NCBI GenBank assembly: GCA_937889225.1
Contig: CALAST010000051.1
Coordinates: 1 to 20,660, forward strand
Source of the DNA: an uncultured Lachnobacterium sp.
GTDB lineage: Bacteria > Bacillota > Clostridia > Lachnospirales > Lachnospiraceae
Direction of reading: 5' to 3'
Length of the DNA: 20,660 nucleotides
Both the position numbers and the translations under genes were made by a program. Positions 1-6,946 of this stretch are shown one piece after another (position 1 is the stretch's first letter; each line of letters starts with the position of its first letter). The notes under the pieces were generated by a model that saw only the letters and a list, made by a program, of their open reading frames with translations, had not been told where the DNA came from and did no database searches.

Positions 1-191
1 AAATCACAAAAATCGTTGCTGATGATTTAAAATCCATCGGTCTTGATTTATGGGATATTAAATTCGAATTTGGTTACAACAACAACGAAGTAATCCTTAT
101 CGATGAAATCGCTTCCGGCAATATGCGTGTTTACAAAGATGGCAACATCGTTGATCCTGTTGAACTTACAAAACTTATCTTAAACAGATAA
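1..191 (+). CDS. purC: SAICAR synthetase, C-terminal end (partial)
   Basis: The reading frame is open from the window edge (first full codon at 3) to TAA at 189-191, giving 62 residues of a C-terminus. The stretches WDIKFEFG and LIDEIASGNMRVYKDG match the conserved end of phosphoribosylaminoimidazole-succinocarboxamide synthase. That enzyme joins aspartate to CAIR, using ATP, in purine synthesis in the cytoplasm. The closing VELTKLI is typical of the Firmicutes/Bacteroidetes form. The start and catalytic N-terminal part lie outside the window. A strong terminator begins 29 bases after the stop, so this is the end of its transcript. The family call is from remembered motifs, not a search. Confidence 0.85.
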   Translation, partial: ITKIVADDLKSIGLDLWDIKFEFGYNNNEVILIDEIASGNMRVYKDGNIVDPVELTKLILNR

Positions 192-219
192 TATATGAAG
201 GCAAATTAGAATGATTTCA

Positions 220-270
220 GAACTGCCACAAATGTGATTTTTTCCATTTTGTGGCAGTTCTTTTTTATTT
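220..270 (+). terminator. Rho-independent terminator after purC
   Basis: A perfect 13-bp stem pairs 220-232 with 248-260 around a 15-base loop. It is followed directly by a T-rich run (261-270). It is placed to end the purC transcript. Confidence 0.93.
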
Positions 271-571
271 CTCTAAATCTATCACAATTTTATCTTGTAA
301 AGCCCCAACTAATAAAAAATCCCATAGACCCACCACTTAATGCTCCACACATTTAAAGTAAACGCTTGTTTGTTCTGCGTTCAAAATAAACGATAAATCC
401 AAAAAACAAAATTTTAATGAACATATTTTTATTTCTAACATAAATTGAGTATGTGTTACAAATACTATTTCCGTAACTGAATTTCTTTTTAACAAAACCA
501 AGCAAGTTTCTTCTTCAAATAGAAAATATGAAGTATCCCACAAAGGACTTGTTTGGTAAAAGGAGAACTTT
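271..571. other. AT-rich spacer, no gene recognised
   Basis: No convincing coding frame is seen on either strand. An open minus-strand frame at 337-588 has no ribosome site and a composition unlike a protein. The spacer must hold the promoter for the small genes that follow, but no clean sigma-A pair stands out. A short dyad (agtat/atact) lies near 449-466. The ribosome site of the next gene is at 559-565. Confidence 0.5.
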
Positions 572-796
572 ATGGAAAAAGATAACAACTTAATAAATAA
601 TCCTACAATGGATGATGATTATTTATTTTCTTCCTCTTGTCAGGATTGTACTGGATTGATTCCAAATGGTATGCATAATGACTGGGAATTGGAAAATTAT
701 GAAGAACTGTATCATTATCTTCCACCTACCCCAACACCTATGCGTAACATCCCGGTTCAACATTTTCCGGGCGAAGCAGAAATACCACCCGTTTAA
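572..796 (+). CDS. Small acidic proline-rich protein, unknown (tandem gene 1 of 3)
   Basis: This 74-residue protein is preceded by AAAGGAG (559-565) six bases before the ATG, which strongly supports translation. It has no signal peptide or membrane segment. The N-terminal half is rich in Asn, Asp and Glu and holds one CxxC (CQDC near residues 23-26). The C-terminal third is proline-rich (LPPTPTP, then IPV and IPPV). The next small gene starts 14 bases after its stop, so the two are almost certainly co-transcribed. I do not recognise the family. Small spore-coat or other structural peptides in Firmicutes can look like this, but I see no CotJ-type motif. It could also be a precursor peptide, although no modifying enzyme is nearby. 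Confidence 0.65.
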   Translation: MEKDNNLINNPTMDDDYLFSSSCQDCTGLIPNGMHNDWELENYEELYHYLPPTPTPMRNIPVQHFPGEAEIPPV

Positions 797-810
797 TTAT
801 AGGAGGCAAT

Positions 811-1002
811 ATGAATTATCATAACGAAAATACAAGTTTTAACGAAATCACACCGGAAATTAGTGCGGATAATCTTTTTGCAGAAACTGCAATGATTGAA
901 ATTCCACTCAATCCTTCTACTCCGCTTCCAAAATCACCAACAGAACCGATTGAAATGTTAGACAATTATGAATCCCACGAAGAACGAATGCGGTACCATT
1001 AA
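811..1002 (+). CDS. Small acidic proline-rich protein, unknown (tandem gene 2 of 3)
   Basis: This 63-residue protein has a near-ideal AGGAGG (801-806) five bases before the ATG. Asn, Glu and Thr dominate residues 1-30. A proline-rich stretch follows (IPLNPSTPLPKSPTEP, about 30-46), then a charged tail ending in RMRYH. There is no Cys, signal peptide or membrane helix. The general plan of an acidic head and proline-rich centre echoes the genes on either side, although alignable identity is low. The function is unknown. The tandem arrangement and strong ribosome sites argue that it is expressed. Confidence 0.63.
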   Translation: MNYHNENTSFNEITPEISADNLFAETAMIEIPLNPSTPLPKSPTEPIEMLDNYESHEERMRYH

Positions 1003-1095
1003 ACAAATAGCAGGTTAGCCCTCTAACATTGTAAACTCCCGACAAAATCAATCTATATTTTTTCTTTAATAAATAAATTAGAAAAGGAGAATGCA

Positions 1096-1263
1096 ATGAA
1101 AAAAGAAAATAACTCAGAAAAAGAAACAATTATTTTGGAAGATGACATTACACGTTATCGGGAAGCGTATTCAAATTTAATTTTAATTCCATCTCCTCCC
1201 GGTGCACCAGTTTTAAATGGTGCTCTACTTTCTGATACTACCTATTTATCGTTGCCATGGTAA
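1096..1263 (+). CDS. Small protein, unknown (tandem gene 3 of 3)
   Basis: A 55-codon frame runs from ATG at 1096 to TAA at 1261, with AAGGAGA (1084-1090) five bases upstream. An ATG at 1091 is ruled out because it reaches a stop after one codon. The N-terminus is charged (MKKENNSEKE, then EDDITRYREAY). The second half is hydrophobic and proline-rich (LILIPSPPGAP, ending LSLPW). It follows gene 2 by 93 bases. As with its neighbours, no family is recognised. Its Pro-rich C-terminal half after an acidic head makes it look like a member of the same set. Confidence 0.55.
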   Translation: MKKENNSEKETIILEDDITRYREAYSNLILIPSPPGAPVLNGALLSDTTYLSLPW

Positions 1264-1276
1264 TAATAAAGTTATA

Positions 1277-1409
1277 GTTACTGTACACACAGTACTTAGC
1301 ATTTACTGCTAAGTACGTATGAAAATGTGAATTTTGCAAGTAAAAATCCATTTGCGAAGCAAATTTTGCATGGATTTTTACTCGTTACTGGTCACCTGTG
1401 AACAGTAAC
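1277..1409. repeat. Cluster of palindromes with an enclosing helix
   Basis: Eight bases at 1277-1284 (GTTACTGT) pair perfectly with 1402-1409. Inside are a 10-bp perfect hairpin (1292-1301 with 1307-1316) and the 45-base hairpin repeat 1338-1382. A near-perfect hairpin (1384-1395 with 1398-1409) competes with the enclosing helix for the same 1403-1409 strand. In the plus direction it lies right after tandem gene 3. It may be a structured 3' region, a small non-coding RNA or a non-autonomous element. No long T run follows, so it is not a standard terminator. Confidence 0.55.
1338..1382 (+). repeat. Hairpin repeat, copy A
   Basis: The 45 bases form outer 13-bp arms (agtaaaaatccat / atggatttttact) around an inner 5-bp stem (tttgc-gaa-gcaaa) and an unpaired ttttgc. 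It is the exact reverse complement of 3106-3150. It lies between the small-gene operon and the symporter terminator. Confidence 0.9.
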
Positions 1410-1439
1410 AAGTCATAAAATATGAACTATCAGAAAACA

Positions 1440-1534
1440 AAAAATATCCCTATGATAATCAATTACTTTCCCTTCTTTGCCAAATTATAGTTTGGCTAGC
1501 CAAAAGGAACTTCAACAATCATAGGGATATTTTT
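1440..1534 (-). terminator. Long-stem terminator of the symporter gene
   Basis: Seventeen bases at 1440-1456 pair perfectly with 1518-1534. On the minus strand the stem is followed by ATTTTTTG and more T, as in an intrinsic terminator. It starts 53 bases after the symporter stop. The 61-base loop is unusually long and holds a further small stem (gccaaa/tttggc, about 1480-1497). The plus-strand side also ends in T, so it could stop transcripts arriving from either direction. Confidence 0.72.
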
Positions 1535-1587
1535 AACTCAGTTCTTTAGAATATTTCCAAATCAATATCCATTATTCTTCTAATACA

Positions 1588-2979
1588 TTATTTTATACGT
1601 CTTTCATAATCTTTTAACGCTTCCAATGCTTCTTTACACATCGGGAATAATACAATCATATTGAATACGGTCATCAACGCAATTCCAATATCGCCCAATT
1701 CCCATACAAACGTATAAGTAGCTAAGCCACCGATAAAGAGCATGATAAGTGCAAAAATCTTATATAAATTCTGGGAAAGCCAATTATCTCCAAATAAGTA
1801 CGCCACATTTCCTCTCGCATAAAACAAGACACCAATAAATGTAGAAAAACTAAATAACCAAAGAATAATTGCAATAAATACCCCACCAAAACTGCCAAGA
1901 TGATATTCCATAACTGTCTGTAACAAATCCATGCCTTCCAGTCCTGTTGTAAGTTCGGTTGGTGCTAACAACAAAATAAATGCGGTACAACTGCAAATGA
2001 TAAAGGTATCAATAAATACACCAAGTGCCTGTAATAAACCTTCTTTTGCCGGATGGGTTACATCAGCCGCTGCCGCTGCACATGGTGCAGAGCCGGAACC
2101 TGCTTCATTAGAGAAAAGACCTCTCTTTGCACCATTCATAATAACTGCACCAATTCCACCACCTGCAATTTGACGAATCCCAAATGCTTCTGCAAAAATC
2201 TGTTCCAATACTGCCGGAAGCAATGTAATATTCTTTCCAATAATTACTAATGTTATGATAAAATACAATGCCGCCATAATTGGAACAAGAATATCCAATA
2301 CTTTTACAGTTGCATGTTTTCTCAATACAATAACTGCCGCAAATGCTACAAGTACAACTGTTGTATAAATTGGTGGGATTTCAAATGCATTTTCAAATGC
2401 GGAAGAAACAGAGTTTCCAATTACCTGACTGATACCTCCCCAACAAACAAGTCCGGATACTGCAAATAAAATTGCAATCAAAGAACGCTTTTTCGTGTTG
2501 TCTGTTGTTCTATTATCGTTTCTTGTAAAGAAATGATGGATATAATATGCAGGACCACCTCGATATCCACCATAAAGCGGGTCTTTTTCTTTATAAATTT
2601 GTGCTAATGTTGCTTCAATATATGCGGTAGATGAACCTAAAAATGCAGTTACCCACATCCAAAATACAGAACCAGCTCCACCTACGGAAACGGCAGCTAC
2701 AACTCCCACAAGATTTCCCATGCCAACTCTGGTTGCTGTTGAAATAATAAGTGCCTGCCATCCCGAAATCGAATCTTTTTCAGAATCTTCTTTTTTTTCT
2801 ATGGCAATTTTTATCATTTCCGGAAATTTTCGAATTAATAAACATTTTGTTCGGATAGTAAAATAAATTCCGGACGGAATTAAAATTAAAACTAAAAGTG
2901 ACAAACCCAAAGTACTTCCGCCCGGGAGAGGTATCGTAATTAAATCCCCCCAAAATAAATTGTAAATAAAATCAAACAT
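1588..2979 (-). CDS. Alanine/glycine:cation symporter family protein
   Basis: This 463-residue membrane protein belongs to the AGCS (AlsT/GlyP/DagA) family, whose members import small neutral amino acids with Na+ or H+. Family marks include RVGMGNLVGVVAAV (about 84-97), GGAGSVFWMW (100-109), the GGYRGGPAYYI stretch (137-147) and an NEAGSGSAPCAAAAADVTHP segment near residues 290-310. Hydrophobic segments cover most of the chain, and the length is typical. The start is ATG at 2979. AGGAGG (2993-2998) is 13 bases upstream, which is rather far, but an in-frame TGA just upstream excludes an earlier start. It is a single-gene unit ended by the terminator at 1440-1534. The substrate within the family cannot be fixed from sequence. 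Confidence 0.93.
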   Translation of the reverse strand: MFDFIYNLFWGDLITIPLPGGSTLGLSLLVLILIPSGIYFTIRTKCLLIRKFPEMIKIAIEKKEDSEKDSISGWQALIISTATRVGMGNLVGVVAAVSVGGAGSVFWMWVTAFLGSSTAYIEATLAQIYKEKDPLYGGYRGGPAYYIHHFFTRNDNRTTDNTKKRSLIAILFAVSGLVCWGGISQVIGNSVSSAFENAFEIPPIYTTVVLVAFAAVIVLRKHATVKVLDILVPIMAALYFIITLVIIGKNITLLPAVLEQIFAEAFGIRQIAGGGIGAVIMNGAKRGLFSNEAGSGSAPCAAAAADVTHPAKEGLLQALGVFIDTFIICSCTAFILLLAPTELTTGLEGMDLLQTVMEYHLGSFGGVFIAIILWLFSFSTFIGVLFYARGNVAYLFGDNWLSQNLYKIFALIMLFIGGLATYTFVWELGDIGIALMTVFNMIVLFPMCKEALEALKDYERRIK

Positions 2980-3105
2980 TTTCTCAAATAATCCTCCTAT
3001 GTGCTCTCATATATAAAACATTCACTATGTTTTCTTTATTATTCATTCTTATCTAATCATTGTTCTTTCCAAACTATTATGCATTCCTACAAACTACTAA
3101 TAACC

Positions 3106-3150
3106 AGTAAAAATCCATGCAAAATTTGCTTCGCAAATGGATTTTTACTT
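3106..3150 (-). repeat. Hairpin repeat, copy B (exact inverse of copy A)
   Basis: The 45 bases are identical to the reverse complement of 1338-1382. It sits 33 bases beyond the stop of the chromate-type pair and 127 bases before the symporter start. Its stem could serve as a terminator for the pair, since the U-rich segment lies within the right arm. Confidence 0.92.
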
Positions 3151-3182
3151 ACAAAATACCTTTCTTTTATTACATATATCTA

Positions 3183-3749
3183 CTATAATTGAAACACAAC
3201 ACCAACTACTGCTGCAATTCCAATAACCAAAATAGGATGCACCTCTACTTTTTTCATAAAAATATGCAATCCAACAGCTAACAGTATCGTCTTATAATTC
3301 AGCCATTCCAATATATTTGCAGTTGTTTGGAATAATTCTGTATGGAGAAATACTATCTTTGCAACACCTAAACCTGCGGCAATAATCAAACCAGCGGATG
3401 CAGGACGCAAACCATAAAAAATATTTTGTACAGTCTTGGATTCTTTAAACTTTTGCAAAACCTTTGATATCACAATAATAATTATCACAGAAGGAACAAC
3501 CATGGAAATTGGTCCTAACAAAGCTCCTGCTAATCCAAACGAAGTAAATCCCACATAAGTAGCCATATTGATGCCAATCGGTCCGGGAGTAGACTCGGAT
3601 ATCGCAATCATATCTGCCACATCTGCACTCGTAAACCAACCTGTAGCATTGCCCATGGCATATAAGAATGGAAGTGTAGCCAATCCGCCACCAATGGCAA
3701 ACAGACCTGTCTTAAAAAATTCAAACATAAAATGGAGTAATTCTATCAT
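3183..3749 (-). CDS. chrA: Chromate transporter family protein, second subunit
   Basis: This 188-residue membrane protein is one half of a short-chain CHR transporter pair. It shows the family signature twice in brief: FKTGLFAIGGGLATLPFL near the N-terminus and SESTPGPIGINMATYVG around residues 52-68. The start is ATG at 3749, not the more upstream in-frame codon. The ATG overlaps the TGA of the preceding gene (ATGA), and AAAGGAG lies seven bases before it. This implies translational coupling to the first subunit. Such pairs correspond to the two halves of long ChrA proteins. Many anaerobes carry them without known chromate resistance, so the physiological substrate is open. Confidence 0.9.
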   Translation of the reverse strand: MIELLHFMFEFFKTGLFAIGGGLATLPFLYAMGNATGWFTSADVADMIAISESTPGPIGINMATYVGFTSFGLAGALLGPISMVVPSVIIIIVISKVLQKFKESKTVQNIFYGLRPASAGLIIAAGLGVAKIVFLHTELFQTTANILEWLNYKTILLAVGLHIFMKKVEVHPILVIGIAAVVGVVFQL

Positions 3750-4297
3750 GATTGAGCTCCTTTCTGTTCTTCCAATTTCTTGACCACATATCCTGCCGCA
3801 CCTGCAAAGAGTACAATAAAAATTGGTGAAATAGATGTAAACAATGACAATGCTGTAACAACTACGCATATGACCATGGTGTACTTATCAATCACTGCTT
3901 TTTTTACCAATTTTGTTACCGCATGCAAAATCAACACACATACTGCTGCACGAATACCACCAAATGCATGTTTTACAATTTCCAATTCTGCAAAATTCTG
4001 AAGACAAGCTGCAATGATTGTAATAATAATAATGGATGGCGTAATGACTCCTAATGTTGCAAATACTGCACCCCAGAATTTTTTTATTTTATAACCGATA
4101 AATGTGGCTGTATTTACCGCGATAATTCCGGGTGTACATTGACCAATGGCATAATAATCCATGATTTCATCTTCCGTTGCCCAATGATTCTTTTCCACCA
4201 CTTCTTTTGTAAGCATTGGCAACATGGCATATCCGCCGCCAAAGGTAAATCCGCCGATTTTTGCAAAAGCAAAAAATAAAGAAAATAACTCTTTCAC
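3746..4297 (-). CDS. chrA: Chromate transporter family protein, first subunit
   Basis: This 183-residue membrane protein carries the CHR family marks FTFGGGYAMLP (about 17-27) and GQCTPGIIAVNTATFIGY (52-69), followed by several hydrophobic helices. The start codon is GTG at 4297, with AGGAGG about seven bases upstream. Its stop overlaps the next gene's start by four bases, so the pair is a two-gene operon. A good promoter lies at 4398-4426, and a hairpin repeat (4315-4362) occupies the leader between promoter and ribosome site. The two subunits probably assemble as an antiparallel dimer in the membrane, as proposed for short-chain CHR proteins. Confidence 0.9.
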   Translation of the reverse strand: MKELFSLFFAFAKIGGFTFGGGYAMLPMLTKEVVEKNHWATEDEIMDYYAIGQCTPGIIAVNTATFIGYKIKKFWGAVFATLGVITPSIIIITIIAACLQNFAELEIVKHAFGGIRAAVCVLILHAVTKLVKKAVIDKYTMVICVVVTALSLFTSISPIFIVLFAGAAGYVVKKLEEQKGAQS

Positions 4298-4314
4298 GAA
4301 ATCCTCCTAAATTA

Positions 4315-4362
4315 CAAGCAAAAATCCATGCAAACTTTTCTTTTGCAATGGATTTTTGCTTG
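4315..4362 (-). repeat. Hairpin repeat, copy C (in the chr leader)
   Basis: The 15-bp arms (4315-4329 with 4348-4362) share the aaaaatccat / atggattttt core with copies A and B. An inner gcaaa/tttgc stem is also present. It lies downstream of the promoter at 4398-4426 and just before the AGGAGG of the first chr gene. It should therefore be transcribed as a 5'-leader hairpin. Confidence 0.85.
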
Positions 4363-4397
4363 CTAAAACTACTATTTGCTTATTTTGTACCTTGTGT

Positions 4398-4426
4398 ATT
4401 ATACCTAAAAATTTGCATGGTTACAA
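4398..4426 (-). promoter_or_regulatory. Sigma-A-type promoter for the chr pair
   Basis: On the minus strand TTGTAA (4426-4421), a 17-base spacer and a perfect TATAAT (4403-4398) are visible. The expected transcript start is near 4391, about 95 bases before the GTG. Confidence 0.8.
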
Positions 4427-4487
4427 GATAATATTTCACGAAATATACTCTCTATACATGTCACGCAGATATTCTCCATCCATTTTG

Positions 4488-4655
4488 CTATTTTTGTTTC
4501 TTTTCTAACACCTTCTTATATGGTACAATCATGCCTTCATTCATAGCATTTCCCATCTTTACTTTTAATTTCGGAGAGTAAAGAAGTCCACCAACCAAAT
4601 ACATTTTAAGCATTGTTTTCCAGTTTTTCTGTGGGAAATCGTATTGTCCATGTGC
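4488..4655 (-). pseudogene. Remnant: C-terminal fragment of an unidentified protein
   Basis: A minus-strand frame of 55 codons ends in TAG at 4488-4490 and reads like real protein, for example GQYDFPQKNWKTMLKMYLVG and, near the end, MIVPYKKVLEKK. Upstream it meets an in-frame TAA with no start codon or ribosome site before it. The only ATGs are internal. The best reading is the 3' end of a gene that lost its front part. I could not assign a family. It sits between the chr promoter and the oxidoreductase terminator, so it is probably not transcribed. A 41-residue product from the internal ATG is possible but has no convincing ribosome site. Confidence 0.5.
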
Positions 4656-4669
4656 TTATAAAGTAAATT

Positions 4670-4718
4670 AAAAAGAGCTATCACAAAACACCCTAATGTT
4701 TATCTTGTAATAGCTCCT
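4670..4718 (-). terminator. Rho-independent terminator of the oxidoreductase gene
   Basis: A 12-bp stem with one G-U pair (4705-4716 with 4675-4686) is followed on the minus strand by TTTTTAA. It starts 49 bases after the oxidoreductase stop. Confidence 0.88.
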
Positions 4719-4764
4719 AATTATAATCATAGATAATTGAACTCTAATAATTACTTATATTTTA

Positions 4765-5865
4765 TTAAAGTACGCCTTCCGGTTTCGCAAATTTTACTTC
4801 CAATGGATTCTGACGTTCAATTTCATTGAAGATAGCAATCTGTGCTTTAATATGTTCCGGTTTCATAAACAATTCTGCACCATTTACTAATGTATCATAG
4901 AATGCATGATAGAAGCGATTAGAGCATTTTGTAAAGGAATTCCATACATCTGCCTGTAATTCTACCATTTCTTCATGCCATACTAACTGGTTATTGCAGT
5001 AAGCCGGAGAACCATCTTCTTTATGTAATGACTTATGGTCTAAGCTTGGGTTCGGACATTCATCTTCCACAAAATATTTGTATTCAATCTTCTGATTATA
5101 TACACGCATTGTACCACGAGTACCATAAATCTTAAATAAAGGAGCTTCAGAAGCATACGCATCAGAAGGGTTTACCTCCATTTCATAACGAACACCATTA
5201 CTATATTCAAGTACACAATACATATAGTCTTCTGCATCACCTACGGAGTTCCAAATATTCATATGAGAATAAATTTTTGGCATTTCGTCAGAACCTGCCA
5301 AGTGCATAATCTGTTCAATAGAGTGTGCAGCATTGTTACGCATGGTACCTGCATCACGATATAACAAAGTCTGCCAATCATAACGACGAGCGAATGAGTT
5401 CTGGCAAGCACGTACTAATTTCACATCACCAATCACTTTCTTTTCTAACAATTCATACATTTTAATGTAGTAATCATTAAAACGATACTGATGGAAAATT
5501 GTGAAAATAACATTATTCTTTTTGGCTGTGTCAATTAAATCCTGAACCATTTCCGGTGTTTTGCAAAGTGGTTTTTCACATAAAACATTAAAACCATGTT
5601 CCATTAAGTCTTTTGTAATCGGATAATGCAAGTCAGAATAAGAAGCATTTACGATAAAATCCAAATCCTTACGTTCGAACAATTCTGTATAAGATGTATA
5701 TGTATCACAACCAAAATGTTCTTTTGCAGCTGCTGCACGAGCAGGGTCGTTTTCTACAACAGCAACTACATTACAGATGTCATTGTCTTGAGTACGCAAA
5801 AATGCACCGTGAATATCACATCCACTTCTGCCATAGCCGATAATAGCAATATTGAGTTTTTTCAT
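4765..5865 (-). CDS. Gfo/Idh/MocA family NAD(P)-dependent oxidoreductase
   Basis: This 366-residue cytoplasmic enzyme starts with a Rossmann fold carrying GYGRSG (10-15). It has the family's CEKPLCKT (96-103) with the usual Lys of EKP. HQYRF (125-129) and a conserved AHSIEQ (180-185; His181) fall in the C-terminal substrate domain. Members oxidise or reduce sugars, inositols or their derivatives, and the substrate here is not readable. The ATG at 5865 has AAAGGAG eight bases upstream. The gene is a single transcription unit with its own terminator. A spacer of 207 bases separates it from the lipoprotein gene upstream, so it is probably unrelated to the surface cluster. Confidence 0.92.
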   Translation of the reverse strand: MKKLNIAIIGYGRSGCDIHGAFLRTQDNDICNVVAVVENDPARAAAAKEHFGCDTYTSYTELFERKDLDFIVNASYSDLHYPITKDLMEHGFNVLCEKPLCKTPEMVQDLIDTAKKNNVIFTIFHQYRFNDYYIKMYELLEKKVIGDVKLVRACQNSFARRYDWQTLLYRDAGTMRNNAAHSIEQIMHLAGSDEMPKIYSHMNIWNSVGDAEDYMYCVLEYSNGVRYEMEVNPSDAYASEAPLFKIYGTRGTMRVYNQKIEYKYFVEDECPNPSLDHKSLHKEDGSPAYCNNQLVWHEEMVELQADVWNSFTKCSNRFYHAFYDTLVNGAELFMKPEHIKAQIAIFNEIERQNPLEVKFAKPEGVL

Positions 5866-6072
5866 ATTCCTTCTCCTTTAAGTTTAAATAGTTTCCTACT
5901 TATATGCCCCTTATTTTAAGCATTAAAGCAACTTGTATTTTTTATTTTACAACAATTACCACATAAAGGAAATAAGAAATGATAAGTTTCTAAATAAAAT
6001 TATAAAACCCTTTTATAATATAACTATTTTTTATAACAATACCTATTACAAACGTATCCATAACAAATGTTA

Positions 6073-6846
6073 TTATTTACTTACTGTAATAGTCATTGAA
6101 TCAAACGAGAAAGAAGATACCAATCTTGTAATACTAATTTTATTTCCGGAGATAGTGCCGGACATTGTAGTTCCCTCACTATTTGTAAGTGACATGGATG
6201 TTCCATTTACGGAATATGTACCGGTTTCATTTTCTGAATAATCTGTTCCGCCTACGTTAAATTTTACAGTATAACTATATGTGTTATCACTATTAAATGT
6301 AAAGCTATACGTATATTTTAACTCGCTACCCATTGCCTCCTGTTTATGACTTCCGCTATAAGTACCTGTTTTGAATGCGTTTGTATCTTCCGGTGCTTCT
6401 GAACTTCCTGTATTGGAATTTCCACTATTTGAATCACTTCCTGTATTGGTACTTCCGCTATTTGAACTGCTTCCTGTGTTGGAGCTTCCGCTATTTGAAC
6501 TATTTCCTTTATTGGAACTTCCGCTATTTGAGCTATTTCCTGTATTCGAACTTCCACTATTTGAACTGCTTCCGCTATTCGAATTTGATGTTTCAGAATT
6601 GCTTGCTGTCTGTTCTTCTTTTGTTGTCTCTGTTTCTGTTACCTGTTCTGTCGTTGTATCTTCTTCTGTTGTTTCTTCTGTCATTTCAATTTCAGTAAGT
6701 TCTGTTTCCGTATCCTGTGTTTCGATTTCTAATACTTCTTCTGTACCTTCTGTATTTTCTCCCCCTTTATTTCCACATCCTGTAAAAGCCAAAACAGAGG
6801 CTAATGTACATGTTGCACAGATCATACTTAATTTTTTATTTTTCAT
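6073..6846 (-). CDS. Repeat-linker lipoprotein with C-terminal beta domain (P1)
   Basis: This 257-residue protein has a signal peptide with lipobox AFTGC (Cys24), so it should be anchored in the outer face of the membrane. Residues 30-80 are rich in Thr and Glu. Residues 84-150 are tandem 10-residue Asn/Ser/Gly repeats acting as a flexible stalk. Residues 158-257 form a predicted beta domain (GTYSGS, KYTYSF, DNTYSY, NETGTY, ending TVSK). This domain aligns well with residues 38-145 of the exported protein at 15048-16079 and more weakly with the lipoprotein at 13710-14879. The start is ATG at 6846 with AAGGAGAG upstream. It lies after the importer operon but has its own likely promoter and a dyad element shared with 15048-16079. 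No function is known. Confidence 0.88.
   Translation of the reverse strand: MKNKKLSMICATCTLASVLAFTGCGNKGGENTEGTEEVLEIETQDTETELTEIEMTEETTEEDTTTEQVTETETTKEEQTASNSETSNSNSGSSSNSGSSNTGNSSNSGSSNKGNSSNSGSSNTGSSSNSGSTNTGSDSNSGNSNTGSSEAPEDTNAFKTGTYSGSHKQEAMGSELKYTYSFTFNSDNTYSYTVKFNVGGTDYSENETGTYSVNGTSMSLTNSEGTTMSGTISGNKISITRLVSSFSFDSMTITVSK
6400..6588 (-). repeat. Tandem 30-bp coding repeat (10-residue Ser/Asn/Gly units)
   Basis: About six degenerate 30-base units encode variants of SSNSGSSNTG in the stalk of the lipoprotein at 6073-6846. Such repeats can change copy number by slippage or recombination, altering stalk length. They also create a long false open frame on the plus strand. Confidence 0.85.
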
Positions 6847-6884
6847 TTTCTTCTCTCCTTTTTATTATCATACAAACTACTTTT

Positions 6885-6946
6885 ATATTATCTATTTTTG
6901 TAAAATAGATGTAATGATTCAGTACCTTCATAATTACGATGCAAAA
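6885..6946 (-). promoter_or_regulatory. Promoter and dyad element of lipoprotein P1
   Basis: On the minus strand TTACAT (6914-6909), an 18-base spacer and TAATAT (6890-6885) form a plausible promoter. An imperfect dyad (6910-6918 with 6930-6938, 7 of 9 paired) covers the -35. The block 6910-6946 is closely similar to 16157-16192 before the paralogous gene at 15048-16079, including CGTAATTAT and TTTTGCAT. The promoter assignment is inference; the shared block is seen directly. Confidence 0.6.

Noticed and set aside
337..588. An 83-codon minus-strand frame.
   Set aside because: It has no ribosome site and an unconvincing composition, and it overlaps the start of tandem gene 1 on the other strand.
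572..796. A CotJA-type spore coat gene.
   Set aside because: The usual YVPWQ-type and GTIFPEL-type motifs are absent.
1440..1534. A metabolite riboswitch in the long-loop stem near the symporter gene.
   Set aside because: It lies after the gene, not before it, and I recognise no conserved riboswitch core. A terminator with an odd loop is simpler.
3750..3869. A longer N-terminus for the second chr subunit.
   Set aside because: The extension would be Cys- and Arg-rich, unlike the family, and overlaps the first subunit. The ATGA overlap with AAAGGAG fits the shorter start.
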